In this document: positions 17,040 through 27,130 of the stretch, piece after piece
Layout of the letters: every line of letters starts with the position of its first letter
Numbering within the stretch: position 1 is the stretch's first letter
NCBI GenBank assembly: GCA_963815295.1
Contig: CAWFFZ010000013.1
Span: forward strand, 129,138 to 193,137
Source: JACDHG01 sp963815295
GTDB lineage: Bacteria > Actinomycetota > Actinomycetes > Propionibacteriales > Nocardioidaceae
DNA: 64,000 nt
Direction: 5' to 3'
Made by a program: the position numbers and the translations under genes
The notes under the pieces: generated by a model
Database searches by the model: none
The model's input: the letters and a program-made list of their open reading frames with translations, nothing else
What the model was told of the DNA's origin: nothing

Positions 17040-18839
17040 GTGGGCTCGCTCGCCCCGCCGCCCTCCCTCGACGCAGTCGCCGGAGTTGCTCAGGTCACCT
17101 TGACCTGGGCGGCTGTCGACGACGCAGTGGGCTACGTCGTACACCACGGCGACGAGCCCGATGCTTTGTCGCCGCTCGATCACGGCGGTGGTGACCTGCT
17201 GGTCGTGCCATGCCTGCCCTACTCCGACACTCGGGATAGTGCGGGCGGTTGGTATGCCGTCGCGGCGGTCCGCAGCATCGAGGAAGGCCATGGTGCACCG
17301 GGAGAGCCGGTGCATGCACTCCCGCTTCCCTACGACAGCTCGGCTCCGGCTCCGGAGGTCGTCGTCCAGGTAGATGCCGCAGACATTCAGGGGCCGACGC
17401 CTCGGCCGTGGCGGGCATGCATCGGCAGCGAGCACCTCAGCCACCTGCTGTCACCGGATGAGTCGGGTGGCCGTCCGATCGGCGCGGAGTCCGTGCAGGC
17501 GCTGTCTCGCGTGCACACCGAGCTGGGCGTGCAACGCGTACGAGCCCATGGCACCTTCGGCGACGACATGGGCATCTACCGCGAGGACACGGACGGTGAG
17601 CCCGTTTATGACTTCTCGACGTTGGACACGGTCCTCGACACGGTCCTCGGCTCTGGGATGCGTCCGATGCTCGAGCTGGGATTCACGCCCCGGGCGATGG
17701 CGGACCCGCCATTCCACGAGATCACCGAGGCCGGGCTTCGTAACCCACCCCGCGACCTGAGCCGCTGGGCAGGCCTCGTCGAGGCGTTCGTTACCCACCT
17801 GCGAGAGCGGTACGGCGACGAGGAGCTGGCCCGCGGATGGGCCCTCGAGGTCTGGAACGAACCCAACCTTGGCGTCTTCTGGACCGGCAGCCAAGAGGAC
17901 TACATGCGTCTGTACGACGCGAGCGCCAGCGCGATTCGCCGGGCGCATCCGACGCTGCCCATCGCCGGCCCAGCCTCGGCTGCGGTCGGCTGGCTTGATG
18001 CCCTGCTCGAGCATGTGGAGGGGTCGCCCTCCGAGCTCGACATCCTCACCCCGCACGCCTACGGAATCCCCCCACTGGATCTCCGGCCCGTGCTCGCCCG
18101 CTACGACCAGGCGAAGGCTGCGATTTGGTGGACCGAGTGGGGTCCGACCCCGACGCACTTCCATCCCGTCAACGACCACCCGTGGGTCGCTGCCTTCACA
18201 GCGCGCGGCATGTTGGCCGCCGCCCAAACCGGGGCGTCCGTGGCGTGCTGGGTTTCCAGCGACCACTTCGAGGAGTTGGGACGACCACCGCGCCTCGTGC
18301 ACGGCGGGTTCGGGCTGCTCAGTGTCGGCGGGCTCGCCAAGCCCCGCTTCTGGGCGCTTGCCGCTCTGGAGCAGCTGGGCGACGAGGAGGTCGGCGTACA
18401 GCTGGCCGGCGACGGCGCAGAGTCGCTCGTCCAGGCCTGGGCGAGCACCGACTCGGCGGACGACGGACCTGCCCGGCTTGCGGTGGCTGTCTGGAACGGC
18501 ACGCTGCAGCAGCACGACTGGGCCGAGGACCGTGCCGACCTCGACCGCGCCGTCAGGATCGAGATCGCGTCGCTGCCGCCGGGCCGGTACGACGTACGTC
18601 ACCGCCGCGTCGACTCGGAGCACTCGTACCTGGCGAAGCACGCCACCGACCTCGGCGTCGTGGACTGGCCCGATGAGAAGCAGTGGGAGGCCCTGGCCGA
18701 TCTCGACGTCATGGCCCCGTTGCTCCATGAGCCTGTCGAGGTTGGACCAGACGGGGCGGCGACAGTGCTGCTCGACCTGCCGACGAGCGCACTGAGTCTG
18801 GTCGAGCTCGTTCCGACAAGCGACGGGAATCAGCCGTGA
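17040..18839 (+). CDS. GH39-type glycoside hydrolase with Fn3-like N-terminus (copy 2)
   Basis: 599 residues from GTG 17040, two bases after the stop of copy 1, of which it is a clear but diverged duplicate in all domains. Catalytic residues are kept: EVWNEPNLGVFW (acid/base) and IWWTEWGPTP (nucleophile). Both copies also share the block DHFEELGRPP, followed by KLLHGGFGL or RLVHGGFGL. No signal peptide, so cytoplasmic. Two paralogues side by side suggest two linkages or two sugars of the same glycoside. The stop overlaps the start of the GH13 gene as GTGA. Confidence 0.85.
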   Translation: MGSLAPPPSLDAVAGVAQVTLTWAAVDDAVGYVVHHGDEPDALSPLDHGGGDLLVVPCLPYSDTRDSAGGWYAVAAVRSIEEGHGAPGEPVHALPLPYDSSAPAPEVVVQVDAADIQGPTPRPWRACIGSEHLSHLLSPDESGGRPIGAESVQALSRVHTELGVQRVRAHGTFGDDMGIYREDTDGEPVYDFSTLDTVLDTVLGSGMRPMLELGFTPRAMADPPFHEITEAGLRNPPRDLSRWAGLVEAFVTHLRERYGDEELARGWALEVWNEPNLGVFWTGSQEDYMRLYDASASAIRRAHPTLPIAGPASAAVGWLDALLEHVEGSPSELDILTPHAYGIPPLDLRPVLARYDQAKAAIWWTEWGPTPTHFHPVNDHPWVAAFTARGMLAAAQTGASVACWVSSDHFEELGRPPRLVHGGFGLLSVGGLAKPRFWALAALEQLGDEEVGVQLAGDGAESLVQAWASTDSADDGPARLAVAVWNGTLQQHDWAEDRADLDRAVRIEIASLPPGRYDVRHRRVDSEHSYLAKHATDLGVVDWPDEKQWEALADLDVMAPLLHEPVEVGPDGAATVLLDLPTSALSLVELVPTSDGNQP

Positions 18840-20371
18840 CCGGTGGCGCCCCCTGGTGGCGGGACGCCGTCATCTACCAGGTCTACCTGCGCAGCTTCGC
18901 CGATTCCAACGGCAGCGGCACCGGCGACCTGCGGGGCGTGATTGAGCACCTCGACCACTTGGTCGACCTCGAGGTGGACGCGTTGTGGCTCAACCCGTTC
19001 TATGTCAGCGGAGACGCGGACGCCGGGTACGACGTCATCGACCACCGGGCGGTCGACCCCGACATGGGCACGCTCGACGACATCGACGAACTGCTCGCGC
19101 AGGCGCATGCCCGCGGACTTCGCGTCGTTGGCGATGTGGTCGCCAACCACACCTCCATCCACCACCCGTGGTTCGAGCGGGCCCGACTCGTCGGGCCTGG
19201 GCACCCGGAGCGGGCGCGCTTTCACATCGCCCCAGGTAAAGACGGTGGTCCGCCGTCCGACTGGGAGTCGTTGTTCGGAGGACCAGCCTGGGAGCCGCTC
19301 GGCGACGGTGAGTGGTATCTGCACACCTTCGACGTCGAGCAGCCCGACCTGAACTGGGAGCACCCAGACGTGATGGCCGACGTCGAGCGCACGCTGCGCT
19401 TCTGGCTCGATCGCGGCTTCGACGGTCTCCGGTTCGACGCTGCTGGGGCGCTGGCCAAGGCGCCCGGATATCCGCCGGTGTCCGTGCCTGCGAAGGATCG
19501 CCAGCCAGGTGACGAGCATCCCTTCAGCGACCGACCCGAGGTGCACCGGATCCACCGTCGGTTCGCGCAGGTCCTGGCCGAGCGACCCGACCGTTTCGGG
19601 GTGGCGGAGGTTTGGGGCCCAGCCTGGCTCGGTGAGCCCTACTTGCGTCCAGACGAGTTCGAGCAGGCGTTCGCCATGGAACTCGTGTTCGCCCCGCTCG
19701 ACGCGAAGGCCATCGGCGAGACCCTCCACAGCTACCTCGACGCGGCGGCCCGGCAAGGGCGACGGCCGGCGTGGCCGCACGGCAACCATGACGTTGTCCG
19801 GGCCGCGACGCGGTGGGGGCCCGAGGGGGCGCTCGCTTTGCTGCTGTTGCTGCTCGCGCTGCCCGGCGCCACCTATCTGTACGCCGGCGACGAGCTGGGG
19901 CTTCCCGAGGTGGCCTTGTTGGACGAGGACCTACGTGACCCGACCTGGCGTCGGTCAGCCGGCACCAAGAGAGGCAGGGACGGCGCGCGAGTGCCGTTGC
20001 CGTGGTCTCGCGTCGACAGCGGCCACTACGGCTTTTCCCCATCGGGGGCGGGTGCACGCACGTGGCTGCCGCAACCGCCCGCGTGGGGGGATCTCAGCGT
20101 CGAGTCCCAGCTCGCCGAGCCGGGGTCTCCACTGGAGGTTGTGCGCGCGGCCATGGCTGCGCGCAAGGACCTCCGCGATGCCGCGTGGCCGACGTGGCTG
20201 GCGAGCCCGGACGACGTACTGGCGTTCCGGCGCGACAACATCACCTGCGTTTTCAACACAGGGACGGACCCACTGCCACTCGACGAGTGGGGGTCCGAAC
20301 TGCTGGCCAGCAGCCGCGCATTGAACGAGCACGGTCGGCTGCCTTCACCCGGGACGGCCTGGCTGCGGTAA
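18836..20371 (+). CDS. GH13 alpha-glucosidase / alpha-amylase family enzyme
   Basis: 511 residues from GTG 18836, coupled to the upstream GH39 gene. Clan-H motifs in order: DAVIYQVYLRSFADSNG at the N-terminus, DVVANHTS (region I), GLRFDAAGAL with the nucleophile Asp (region II), VAEVWGPAW with the acid/base Glu (region III), PHGNHDVVR with the transition-state Asp (region IV). This fits the oligo-1,6-glucosidase/trehalose-6-phosphate hydrolase-like subgroup; cytoplasmic. An alpha-linked glucose-type sugar in the substrate is inferred. Stop-to-stop with the ABC operon (19 bp apart). Confidence 0.85.
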   Translation: MTGGAPWWRDAVIYQVYLRSFADSNGSGTGDLRGVIEHLDHLVDLEVDALWLNPFYVSGDADAGYDVIDHRAVDPDMGTLDDIDELLAQAHARGLRVVGDVVANHTSIHHPWFERARLVGPGHPERARFHIAPGKDGGPPSDWESLFGGPAWEPLGDGEWYLHTFDVEQPDLNWEHPDVMADVERTLRFWLDRGFDGLRFDAAGALAKAPGYPPVSVPAKDRQPGDEHPFSDRPEVHRIHRRFAQVLAERPDRFGVAEVWGPAWLGEPYLRPDEFEQAFAMELVFAPLDAKAIGETLHSYLDAAARQGRRPAWPHGNHDVVRAATRWGPEGALALLLLLLALPGATYLYAGDELGLPEVALLDEDLRDPTWRRSAGTKRGRDGARVPLPWSRVDSGHYGFSPSGAGARTWLPQPPAWGDLSVESQLAEPGSPLEVVRAAMAARKDLRDAAWPTWLASPDDVLAFRRDNITCVFNTGTDPLPLDEWGSELLASSRALNEHGRLPSPGTAWLR

Positions 20372-20390
20372 CCCGAGGCTGGCTGTGGGA

Positions 20391-22318
20391 TCAGCTCCCC
20401 ACGAGCGGCGTGTCCTCCGGCGTCGTCTCTGGTCCTGCCGCTGTGCCGGACCGCTTGTCGAGACCAGGCTTTCGGATCGCTCCCGGATTGGGGATAGCCG
20501 CGAGCAGTTTGCGGGTGTAGGGGTCCTTGGCGTCTCCGATGACCTCTAGCGTGGGCCCGCGCTCGACCATCACGCCCAGGTTCAGCACCATCACGTCATC
20601 GGCGAGCAGCCGAGCACTGAGGAGGTCGTGGGTGATGTACAGCATGGCGATGCCCTTGTCGCGGACGAGCGCGTCGAGCAACCCGATGATCTCGGCTCGG
20701 ATGGAGACATCCAGCATCGAGATGGGCTCGTCGGCGATGAGGATTTCGGGCTCGGGGCCAACGCGCGCGCGACTACGACCCGCTGACGCTGCCCACCCGA
20801 GAGCTCGTGGGGGAGCTTGTCGAGGTACTGCGACGCTGGGCTCAAGCCCACGGTCTCGAGCAGTTCGGCCGCCCGGGCGCGGGCCTGCTTACGGTCCATG
20901 CCGAGGTGGTTCTGCAGCGGGCGGCTGATCGCGTAGACGACGCTGCGGGTCGGGTTGAGGGCCGAGAACGGGTCCTGGAAGACGAGTTGCACGTGTCGTC
21001 GGTAGCGGCGCAAGGCTCGGCGCTTCAGGCGGTCGACCCGGCTGCCCTTGAACTCGATCGTGCCCTGGGTCGGCCGCTCCACCCCGGTCACCAGCTGGGC
21101 AATCGTGGTCTTGCCGGAACCACTCTGCCCAACCAAGGCGCTGACCCGGCCCGGCCGCAGCACGAAAGACACGTCTTTGACGGCCTCGGTGTACGTCGTG
21201 CGCATGCCTTGCCTGACGTGGAAGGTCTTGCTGACGTTCTCCACCACTAACACCGGCTCGGCATCGACGTCACCGCGAGTGCTGGCGTCGGCGGAGAACA
21301 CCGCGTCGAGGTGGTCGACCGGCGCCGCCTTCTGGATCGGTATGCCGTCGCGCAGGGACTGCTCGACCAGCAGGCACCGCGCATGGCCACGGCCGGCAGG
21401 CAGCAGTTCGGGGTGGTTGGTGCGGCACTCGTCGACCGACACCGGGCAGCGTGGCTCGAACCGGCAGCCGACGAGCTCGCCCGACAGGTGCGGTGGCCGC
21501 CCTGGGATGAAGGCGACCTCGACGACCTCGTCGCGCGGATCGGCATACGAGCCGAGCAGGCCGGTGCTGTAGGGGTGAAGCTGTTCGACGATCATGTCGG
21601 CGGACGGTTGGTTCTCGACGATTTCGCCGGCGTACATGACCATCACCCGGTCAGCCATCTCCATGACGGTGCCGAGATCGTGGCTGATGAACAGCACTGC
21701 GAACCCGAGCTCGCGACGCAGCTCCCGAAGCCGGTCGAGGATGTCACGCTGCACTACCACGTCGAGTCCGGTCGTGGGCTCGTCGAGGAGTACGAAGCGT
21801 GGCTGGAGTGCGAGTGCGAGGGCTAGGGCTACGCGCTGCTTCATGCCACCGGAGAGTTCGTGCGGGTAGCGGCGCAGCACGTCACGTTCCAAGGAGACCA
21901 TCTCCAGGAGGTCGCCCGCGCGCTGCTCGATATCGGGGTCGTCGCCCGCTGCCTCGGGGTGCGCCGCGAACGTGTCGGCAAACTGGCTGCGGATCGTTAC
22001 CACCGGGTTGAGCGAGTTCATGCTGGACTGGAAGACGGTGGACAAGTCGACCCACCGCATCGGACGCATCTCGTCCTCGTCGAGGTTCGTTACGTCGCGC
22101 CCGTCGAATGTGACGGTGCCGCCGCTGATCGCGGCTGGCTTCTCCAACAGTCCCAAGATGGCGTTGCCGAGTGTCGACTTGCCACACCCGGACTCCCCGA
22201 GCAGTCCGACGAACTCGCCCTCATCGACGTTGAAGCTCACCTGGTCGACGGCGCGCACCGCCAGGGAGTCGCGCGGCGTGTAGGTGACGCTCAGCTCGGA
22301 AACCTCGAGGAGGGCCAT
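20391..22318 (-). pseudogene. Double ATP-binding protein of Opp/Dpp-type ABC transporter, one frameshift
   Basis: Two ABC domains fused in one gene (DppD- and DppF-like). Domain 1: Walker A GESGCGKST, signature ELSGGMKQRVA, Walker B FVLLDEP, plus the oligopeptide-type tail with Cys (CRFEPRCPVSVDEC). Domain 2: Walker A GQSGSGKTT, signature ELSGGQRQRV. Just after the second signature the frame breaks in a run of four C (20754-20758); the next frame continues EPEILIADEPISMLDVS to TGA at 20391. The span is 2 mod 3, fitting loss of one base, and the restored product has ~642 residues. As written, ATPase 2 loses Walker B. Last gene of the lacI operon. Confidence 0.85.
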
Positions 22319-22319
22319 G

Positions 22320-23249
22320 TCAGTCCTCCCTGAGGGCTGGGTTGCTCAGCGCGTCGACGCCGAAGTTGATCAGCGTCATCGCGGTCATAAGGAGAGCCAG
22401 GATGAGCCCTGGTGCAATCAGCCACGCCCACCCACCGAGCAGCATTGCGCCACCTACGCTGGCCTGGTTGAGCATGGTGCCCCAGCTCACCGTCTGCGGA
22501 TCTCCCAGTCCCAAGAAGGCGAGCCCTGCCTCTGCGCCGATCGCGCCGAGGGCCGCGCCCATGAACCCAACGACGATCAACGAGGTCATGTTGGGAGCAA
22601 TCTCGTAGAAGATGATCCTGGAGGTGCTGTCACCTGCGAATTTGGCCGCTGTGACGTAGTCCCGGCTGCGCAAGGTGAGGATCTGCGCGCGTTTGAGGCG
22701 GGCGCCGAAGGCCCAGCTAGTAATCGAGATCACGATGATGATGACAAAGACACCGTCGACCTGGATATACCCAGCCAGCACGATCATCAGCGGCAGCCCC
22801 GGCACGACGAGGCCGAGGTTGATGAAGAACGACAGCACCTCGTCGACCACACCTCCTAGGTAGCCGGCACTGAGCCCGACCACCAGTGCGATCGCGGTGG
22901 AGATGATGCCGCAGGCAAGTCCCACGAACAGTGACGTGCGGGAGCCCCAGATGAGCTGGGAGTAGACGTCCTCGCCGCTCTGGGTGGTGCCGAGCCAGTG
23001 GTCGGCCGAAGGGCCCTGAGACGGCACGAAGTCGTCGGCTCGGGGGTCGAACGGCGCGATCATCGGCGCGAACACGGCCATGAGGATGAACCCCAACAGC
23101 ATCAAGAGCCCGACCCGGCACTTGACATTGCGCCACAAGATGATGAACCAGCCGGGCACCCGGGTGGACTTGCCGGCCTCATGGAAGGCGACCTCAGGGC
23201 CCTCGATGTCGCGGTCGGGGATGTCGGATGGGGTGATCGGAGTGGTCAT
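22320..23249 (-). CDS. ABC transporter permease, DppC/OppC type
   Basis: 309 residues, about six membrane spans, with a long N-terminal cytoplasmic segment and the OppC-type N-domain (LLMLLGFILMAVFAPMIAPF). The EAA loop that contacts the ATPase is seen in FAGDSTSRIIFYEIAPN. It starts with ATG overlapping the stop of the upstream permease gene by 4 bases and ends 1 base before the ATPase gene. The partner of the DppB-type subunit in import of a glycoside or oligosaccharide. Confidence 0.9.
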   Translation of the reverse strand: MTTPITPSDIPDRDIEGPEVAFHEAGKSTRVPGWFIILWRNVKCRVGLLMLLGFILMAVFAPMIAPFDPRADDFVPSQGPSADHWLGTTQSGEDVYSQLIWGSRTSLFVGLACGIISTAIALVVGLSAGYLGGVVDEVLSFFINLGLVVPGLPLMIVLAGYIQVDGVFVIIIVISITSWAFGARLKRAQILTLRSRDYVTAAKFAGDSTSRIIFYEIAPNMTSLIVVGFMGAALGAIGAEAGLAFLGLGDPQTVSWGTMLNQASVGGAMLLGGWAWLIAPGLILALLMTAMTLINFGVDALSNPALRED

Positions 23250-24241
23250 GCTGCTTCACCCTTCCGGACCCGTGGATCCAAGTAGCCGTACAAGATGTCG
23301 GTGAGGAAGTTCGCGACCAGCACGCCGACGGTAATGAACAGGAACAACGCCTGCATTAGGGGGTAATCCTTGTTGCCCACCGCTTCGATCATCAGCCTGC
23401 CCATCCCGGGGTACTGGAAGATCGTCTCGACGATCACGGTGCCGCCGAGGAGGCCGCCGAGGGCCAGCGCGAACCCGGTGACGTTCGGCAGGATCGCGAC
23501 CCGAGCGCCGTACGTCAGGGCGATCTGTCGCCGCGGCAGCCCCTTGGCCTTGGCTAACCGGGCGTAGTCCGCACCGAGCTCCTGCACCATCTGGTTGCGC
23601 ATCCCGAAAATCCAGCCGATCGGGCCGAGAATCAGCAAGGACATGGCCGGGAGAACACTGTGCTGGATGGCGTCTGAGATGAACGTCCAGTTCCAGCCCG
23701 GGGTGCTACCAGGACCATAGCCGCCGCTTTCGGGGAACCAGTTCAGCGTGATCGCGAAGACGTAGACCAGTAGCAGCGCAATCCAGAAGCTCGGCAGCGA
23801 GCCGATGAACGTTGACCCGAGGGTGATGGTCGAGTCGGTCTTGGTGTTGCGCCGGTACGCCGCCCATGCTCCGATCAGCGTGCCGATGATGAACGACATG
23901 ACCGTCGTCACGCCCACTAAGACGATGGTCCAGATCGCCGCGTCGGCGATCACGTCGGTCACTGTGTAGGGGTAGTACGTGTACGAGACTCCGAACTCAC
24001 CTTGGAGGAGTGCACCCAGGTAGTCCCAGTACTGGGACAACAGACTTCCGTCCGGCACGCCGAGCATCTTGGTGATCGCAGCCACCTGGGCCGGGTCGAC
24101 CGCCTCGGACTTCCCTGCCAGCTTGGAGACCATCGCTTGGGCAGGGTCGCCTGGCTGGAGCCGCGGGATGAGGAAGTTGAGAGTCACCGCCGCCCACAGA
24201 GTGGCCAGGAAGAAGCCGGCGCGCCGAACGAAATACCGCAT
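23246..24241 (-). CDS. ABC transporter permease, DppB/OppB type
   Basis: 331 residues, six membrane spans, N-terminal MRYFVRRAGFFLATLWAAV typical of OppB/DppB, EAA-type loop near DYARLAKAKGLPRRQIALTYG. It lies 14 bp after the binding-protein gene and overlaps the OppC-type gene by 4 bases (ATGA). Forms the heterodimeric channel with the 22320-23249 product. Confidence 0.9.
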   Translation of the reverse strand: MRYFVRRAGFFLATLWAAVTLNFLIPRLQPGDPAQAMVSKLAGKSEAVDPAQVAAITKMLGVPDGSLLSQYWDYLGALLQGEFGVSYTYYPYTVTDVIADAAIWTIVLVGVTTVMSFIIGTLIGAWAAYRRNTKTDSTITLGSTFIGSLPSFWIALLLVYVFAITLNWFPESGGYGPGSTPGWNWTFISDAIQHSVLPAMSLLILGPIGWIFGMRNQMVQELGADYARLAKAKGLPRRQIALTYGARVAILPNVTGFALALGGLLGGTVIVETIFQYPGMGRLMIEAVGNKDYPLMQALFLFITVGVLVANFLTDILYGYLDPRVRKGEAA

Positions 24242-24255
24242 CTGTTGTCAGCGTC

Positions 24256-25926
24256 CTACTCGTCCGACGGGACCAGGTGGGTCAGCACGATGGGGAAGTT
24301 ACCACCGTCGGCGTACGGGTTGTCCTCGTTCGGCCAACCTTCTGCCTTGGTGGTGTCGTACTGGAACCACTTGGCGCCGTACCAGATCGGGATCATCGGC
24401 ACCTCGGTCATCATGATGTCGACGATCCCGGCTACCGCCTCCTTCTGGGCGTCCTTGTCAGTTGCGACCTTCAACTCCTCGATCAGTTGGTCGGTCTCGG
24501 GATCCTCCCAGCGGATCTCGTTGCCGAGAACTGCTGGCTCGCCAATCGGCGCGGTGTTGGCGCTGTAGAGCGGGTTGGCGAAGTTGGTGTAGACGTTGCA
24601 CCCACCGCCAAACACGCCGAAGATCATGTCGTAGTCGCCCGTCTGGCGGGCCTCGTCGTGAGTCGCCGGGTCGGGGGTCTCCTGTTCGACTTGTAGGCCG
24701 AGTGCCTCCAGGTTCTCGATCAGGATGTCGCTCGCGTCGACCCAGTCGAAGTACGTGCCCGGCACCTTGAACGTGAACGAGATGGGGTTGCCGTCCTTGT
24801 CGAGGCGGTTGCCATCGTCGTCCAGTACGTATCCCGCGTCAGTGAGCGCCTTATCGGCAGCGTCAGGATCGTATGCGATGCGCCCCTGGTCCTCGATGCC
24901 CTCCGGCAGCCACTCGGCCTCGCCGGGAACGACGAGGCCGCTCTGGCTCGCCTCCGTGACGTATCCGAACTGAGCCTTGTCGATCACTTCCTGGTCATTG
25001 AAGGCCGTGGTCAATGCCTTGCGGAACTCGACATCGTTGAACGGTGCCTTGGTGAGGTTCATGTAGACACTGATCAGGCCACCCGGCGCGTACCAGTAGT
25101 TGCGGTGTTCGGGGTCGCGCGAGATGTAGGACTTCTCGATGTCGGGCATGAACGCTTGGTTCATGTCGTAGAAGCCGCGGCTCATCTTCAGCTGCTCGAC
25201 CGGCCCGCCTGCTTCGGCCTTGTTCCAGCGGAGCTCCTCGACCTTGACCTTGTCGGCCTGCCAGTAGTCCGGGTTCCGCTCTGCCACGAGCTGCTGCGGG
25301 TTGAAGGACTTGACCAACATCGGGCCGGTGCCGACGGGGTCCTCAGAGTTGGTGAAGGTGGCCGGGTCTTTCACCTCTGACCAGATGTGCTCCGGCACGA
25401 TGGGTATTGCGCTCACCAGCGTGAACACCGACGAGCCGGGCTCCTTGAACGAGAGGGTGACCTGGTTGTCACCGGTGGCCTCCACCGACTTCAAAGATGC
25501 CCAGACGCCCGTCACATCGAGGACGTCGAACTCCTTGATCATGTTGAACGTGAACGCCACGTCATCAGCGGTGAAGTCTTCGCCGTCGTTCCACTTGACG
25601 CCCTCACGGATGTCGTACACGAGCGTCTTCGGGTCTGACCACTCGTAGGACTCGGCGAGCCACGGGATCTCGGTGCAGCCGTAGGTCTCGATCTGGTACA
25701 GCGGCTCGAAGACATAGGCCGCGGCGGCCAGCTTGGTCGCGTCCAGGAACGGGTTGTAGTTCTCCTGCGGCTGGGCTCCGCCGCCGAAGTCGGTGAGGTT
25801 GAGGTAGTTGATCATGCCCTCGGCGGCCGCGTCGTCTTCCGAGTCTTCGGTGCCGGTGCAGCCTGCCAGCAGCAGGCTCGCACTGGCGAGCGCAGCCACC
25901 ACGCTCGTGGTCAGTCGTCGTCTCAT
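24256..25926 (-). CDS. Family-5 extracellular solute-binding lipoprotein
   Basis: 556 residues. Signal peptide with lipobox LLLAGC (Cys ~22) and an acidic linker, then an SBP family 5 (OppA/DppA-type) fold: PQENYNPFLDATKLAAAAYV, DPKTLVYDIREGVKWNDGE, DPVGTGPML, MNLTKAPFNDVEFRKAL. Family-5 proteins bind peptides but also oligosaccharides, as in Thermotoga and some actinobacteria; the glycoside hydrolases on both sides favour a saccharide. The start overlaps the stop of lacI by 4 bases, so transport and repressor genes are one transcript. Confidence 0.9.
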   Translation of the reverse strand: MRRRLTTSVVAALASASLLLAGCTGTEDSEDDAAAEGMINYLNLTDFGGGAQPQENYNPFLDATKLAAAAYVFEPLYQIETYGCTEIPWLAESYEWSDPKTLVYDIREGVKWNDGEDFTADDVAFTFNMIKEFDVLDVTGVWASLKSVEATGDNQVTLSFKEPGSSVFTLVSAIPIVPEHIWSEVKDPATFTNSEDPVGTGPMLVKSFNPQQLVAERNPDYWQADKVKVEELRWNKAEAGGPVEQLKMSRGFYDMNQAFMPDIEKSYISRDPEHRNYWYAPGGLISVYMNLTKAPFNDVEFRKALTTAFNDQEVIDKAQFGYVTEASQSGLVVPGEAEWLPEGIEDQGRIAYDPDAADKALTDAGYVLDDDGNRLDKDGNPISFTFKVPGTYFDWVDASDILIENLEALGLQVEQETPDPATHDEARQTGDYDMIFGVFGGGCNVYTNFANPLYSANTAPIGEPAVLGNEIRWEDPETDQLIEELKVATDKDAQKEAVAGIVDIMMTEVPMIPIWYGAKWFQYDTTKAEGWPNEDNPYADGGNFPIVLTHLVPSDE

Positions 25927-27074
25927 TTTCGAGGTTCCTCCATATCGCCGGGTGCAGCGTTGTGATCTCCATGCCCGGCATCGGCGCCGGTGATCGGTGC
26001 TTCCAGCACATCTTGGTCGGGTCGGCCCGCGTTCGCACGCTGAGCACCCGAGGCCCCCACTAATTCGGCCAGCGGTAGTTCAGGCACGCCGCTGTGACGG
26101 CACCCGCACGACCCGCGCAACATCAGCTCGGTCGCCAGCACGGTCTCGCCAACCGGCTCGATCAGCCGGTTGGCGAGCAGTCGAGCAGTGGTCGCTGCCA
26201 ACTCGCGAATCGGCTGGCGGATTGTGGTCATCTGCACGAGGGCGGCCATCGGTATGTCGTCGAACCCGGTGATAGCGACGTCATCCGGCACGCGAAGTCC
26301 GCGGCTCAGCGCCGCGATCATCAGGCCGAGGGCGATCTCGTCGTTGGCGCACACCACGGCCTCGGGCGGCTCGTTGACGTCGAGCAGTTCCTGGGCGGCG
26401 ACCGCGCCGTCAGACTGTTGTAGTCCGACCCGGACCGGCTCTGACGGGGCCGCTATGCGCGCTGCTCGGTGTGCGGAGAGGAAGGCTTGCCAGCGGGTGG
26501 TCACGTCGGGCGATCCCTCCGGGTTGCCCACGAAGGCCAGCCGGCGGTATCCATGCTCGACCAGTAGGTGGCTGGTGAGCACCTGGACTGTGCTGTTGTC
26601 GACCCTGACAGAGCAGTGGGCGTGGCCGGTGTCATCAGCCATCACCACCACTCGGGTATGGCGAGCAACCTTCTCGATGGCTGCGGCGGAAACCGTGCCG
26701 CCGTGAATCGCCACCCCGTCGACCCGCGCAGCGAGGTCGAGCACCGTTGCGTCGGTGTCGGCGCGCAGGTGCGACGCCAGCATCAGCACGCTGTCACCGC
26801 TGCTGAGGGCCTCGGCCTCGAAACCCTGGATCAGCTCCGAGAAGTACGGGCCGGACAGCCCGGGAAAGACCAGACCCAGCGCCCCATGCCGCTTCTCGGC
26901 CAGCGCCCGCCCGAGATGGTTAGGCAAGTAGCCTTGCTCCTCGATGACCCGCAGCACCCGATCGCGCAAGTGCGGCGAGACCTGGGTGGAGCCGCGAGAG
27001 ACGCGTGAGACAGTCGCGGGGGAGACGCCGGCCATCTCGGCCACCCGTCTCACCGTCACCCGGCTGTCTTCCAT
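25923..27074 (-). CDS. LacI-family transcriptional repressor
   Basis: 383 residues. Helix-turn-helix and hinge at the N-terminus (RRVAEMAGVSPATVSRV, LPNHLGRALAEKR), then a periplasmic-binding-protein-like effector domain (GLVFPGLSGPYF, VVCANDEIALGLM, VAITGFDDIPMAALV). The extra C-terminal ~40 residues (after MLRGSCGCRHSG) are unusual in length and poorly conserved-looking. First gene of the ABC operon, with two GAAACCGGTTTC sites in its promoter, which implies autoregulation and control of the divergent beta-galactosidase gene and of the GH39 operon. Confidence 0.9.
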   Translation of the reverse strand: MEDSRVTVRRVAEMAGVSPATVSRVSRGSTQVSPHLRDRVLRVIEEQGYLPNHLGRALAEKRHGALGLVFPGLSGPYFSELIQGFEAEALSSGDSVLMLASHLRADTDATVLDLAARVDGVAIHGGTVSAAAIEKVARHTRVVVMADDTGHAHCSVRVDNSTVQVLTSHLLVEHGYRRLAFVGNPEGSPDVTTRWQAFLSAHRAARIAAPSEPVRVGLQQSDGAVAAQELLDVNEPPEAVVCANDEIALGLMIAALSRGLRVPDDVAITGFDDIPMAALVQMTTIRQPIRELAATTARLLANRLIEPVGETVLATELMLRGSCGCRHSGVPELPLAELVGASGAQRANAGRPDQDVLEAPITGADAGHGDHNAAPGDMEEPRK

Positions 27075-27098
27075 ACCTCTTCTCCCGTTATAGGTTGA

Positions 27099-27110
27099 GA
27101 AACCGGTTTC
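27099..27110. promoter_or_regulatory. LacI-type operator, lacI-proximal copy
   Basis: Perfect palindrome GAAACCGGTTTC in TTGAGAAACCGGTTTCCGG, 25 bp before the lacI start. It shares the leading TTGA with the site before the GH39 operon. Confidence 0.75.
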
Positions 27111-27130
27111 CGGAATTGCCTGGCGCGTCA

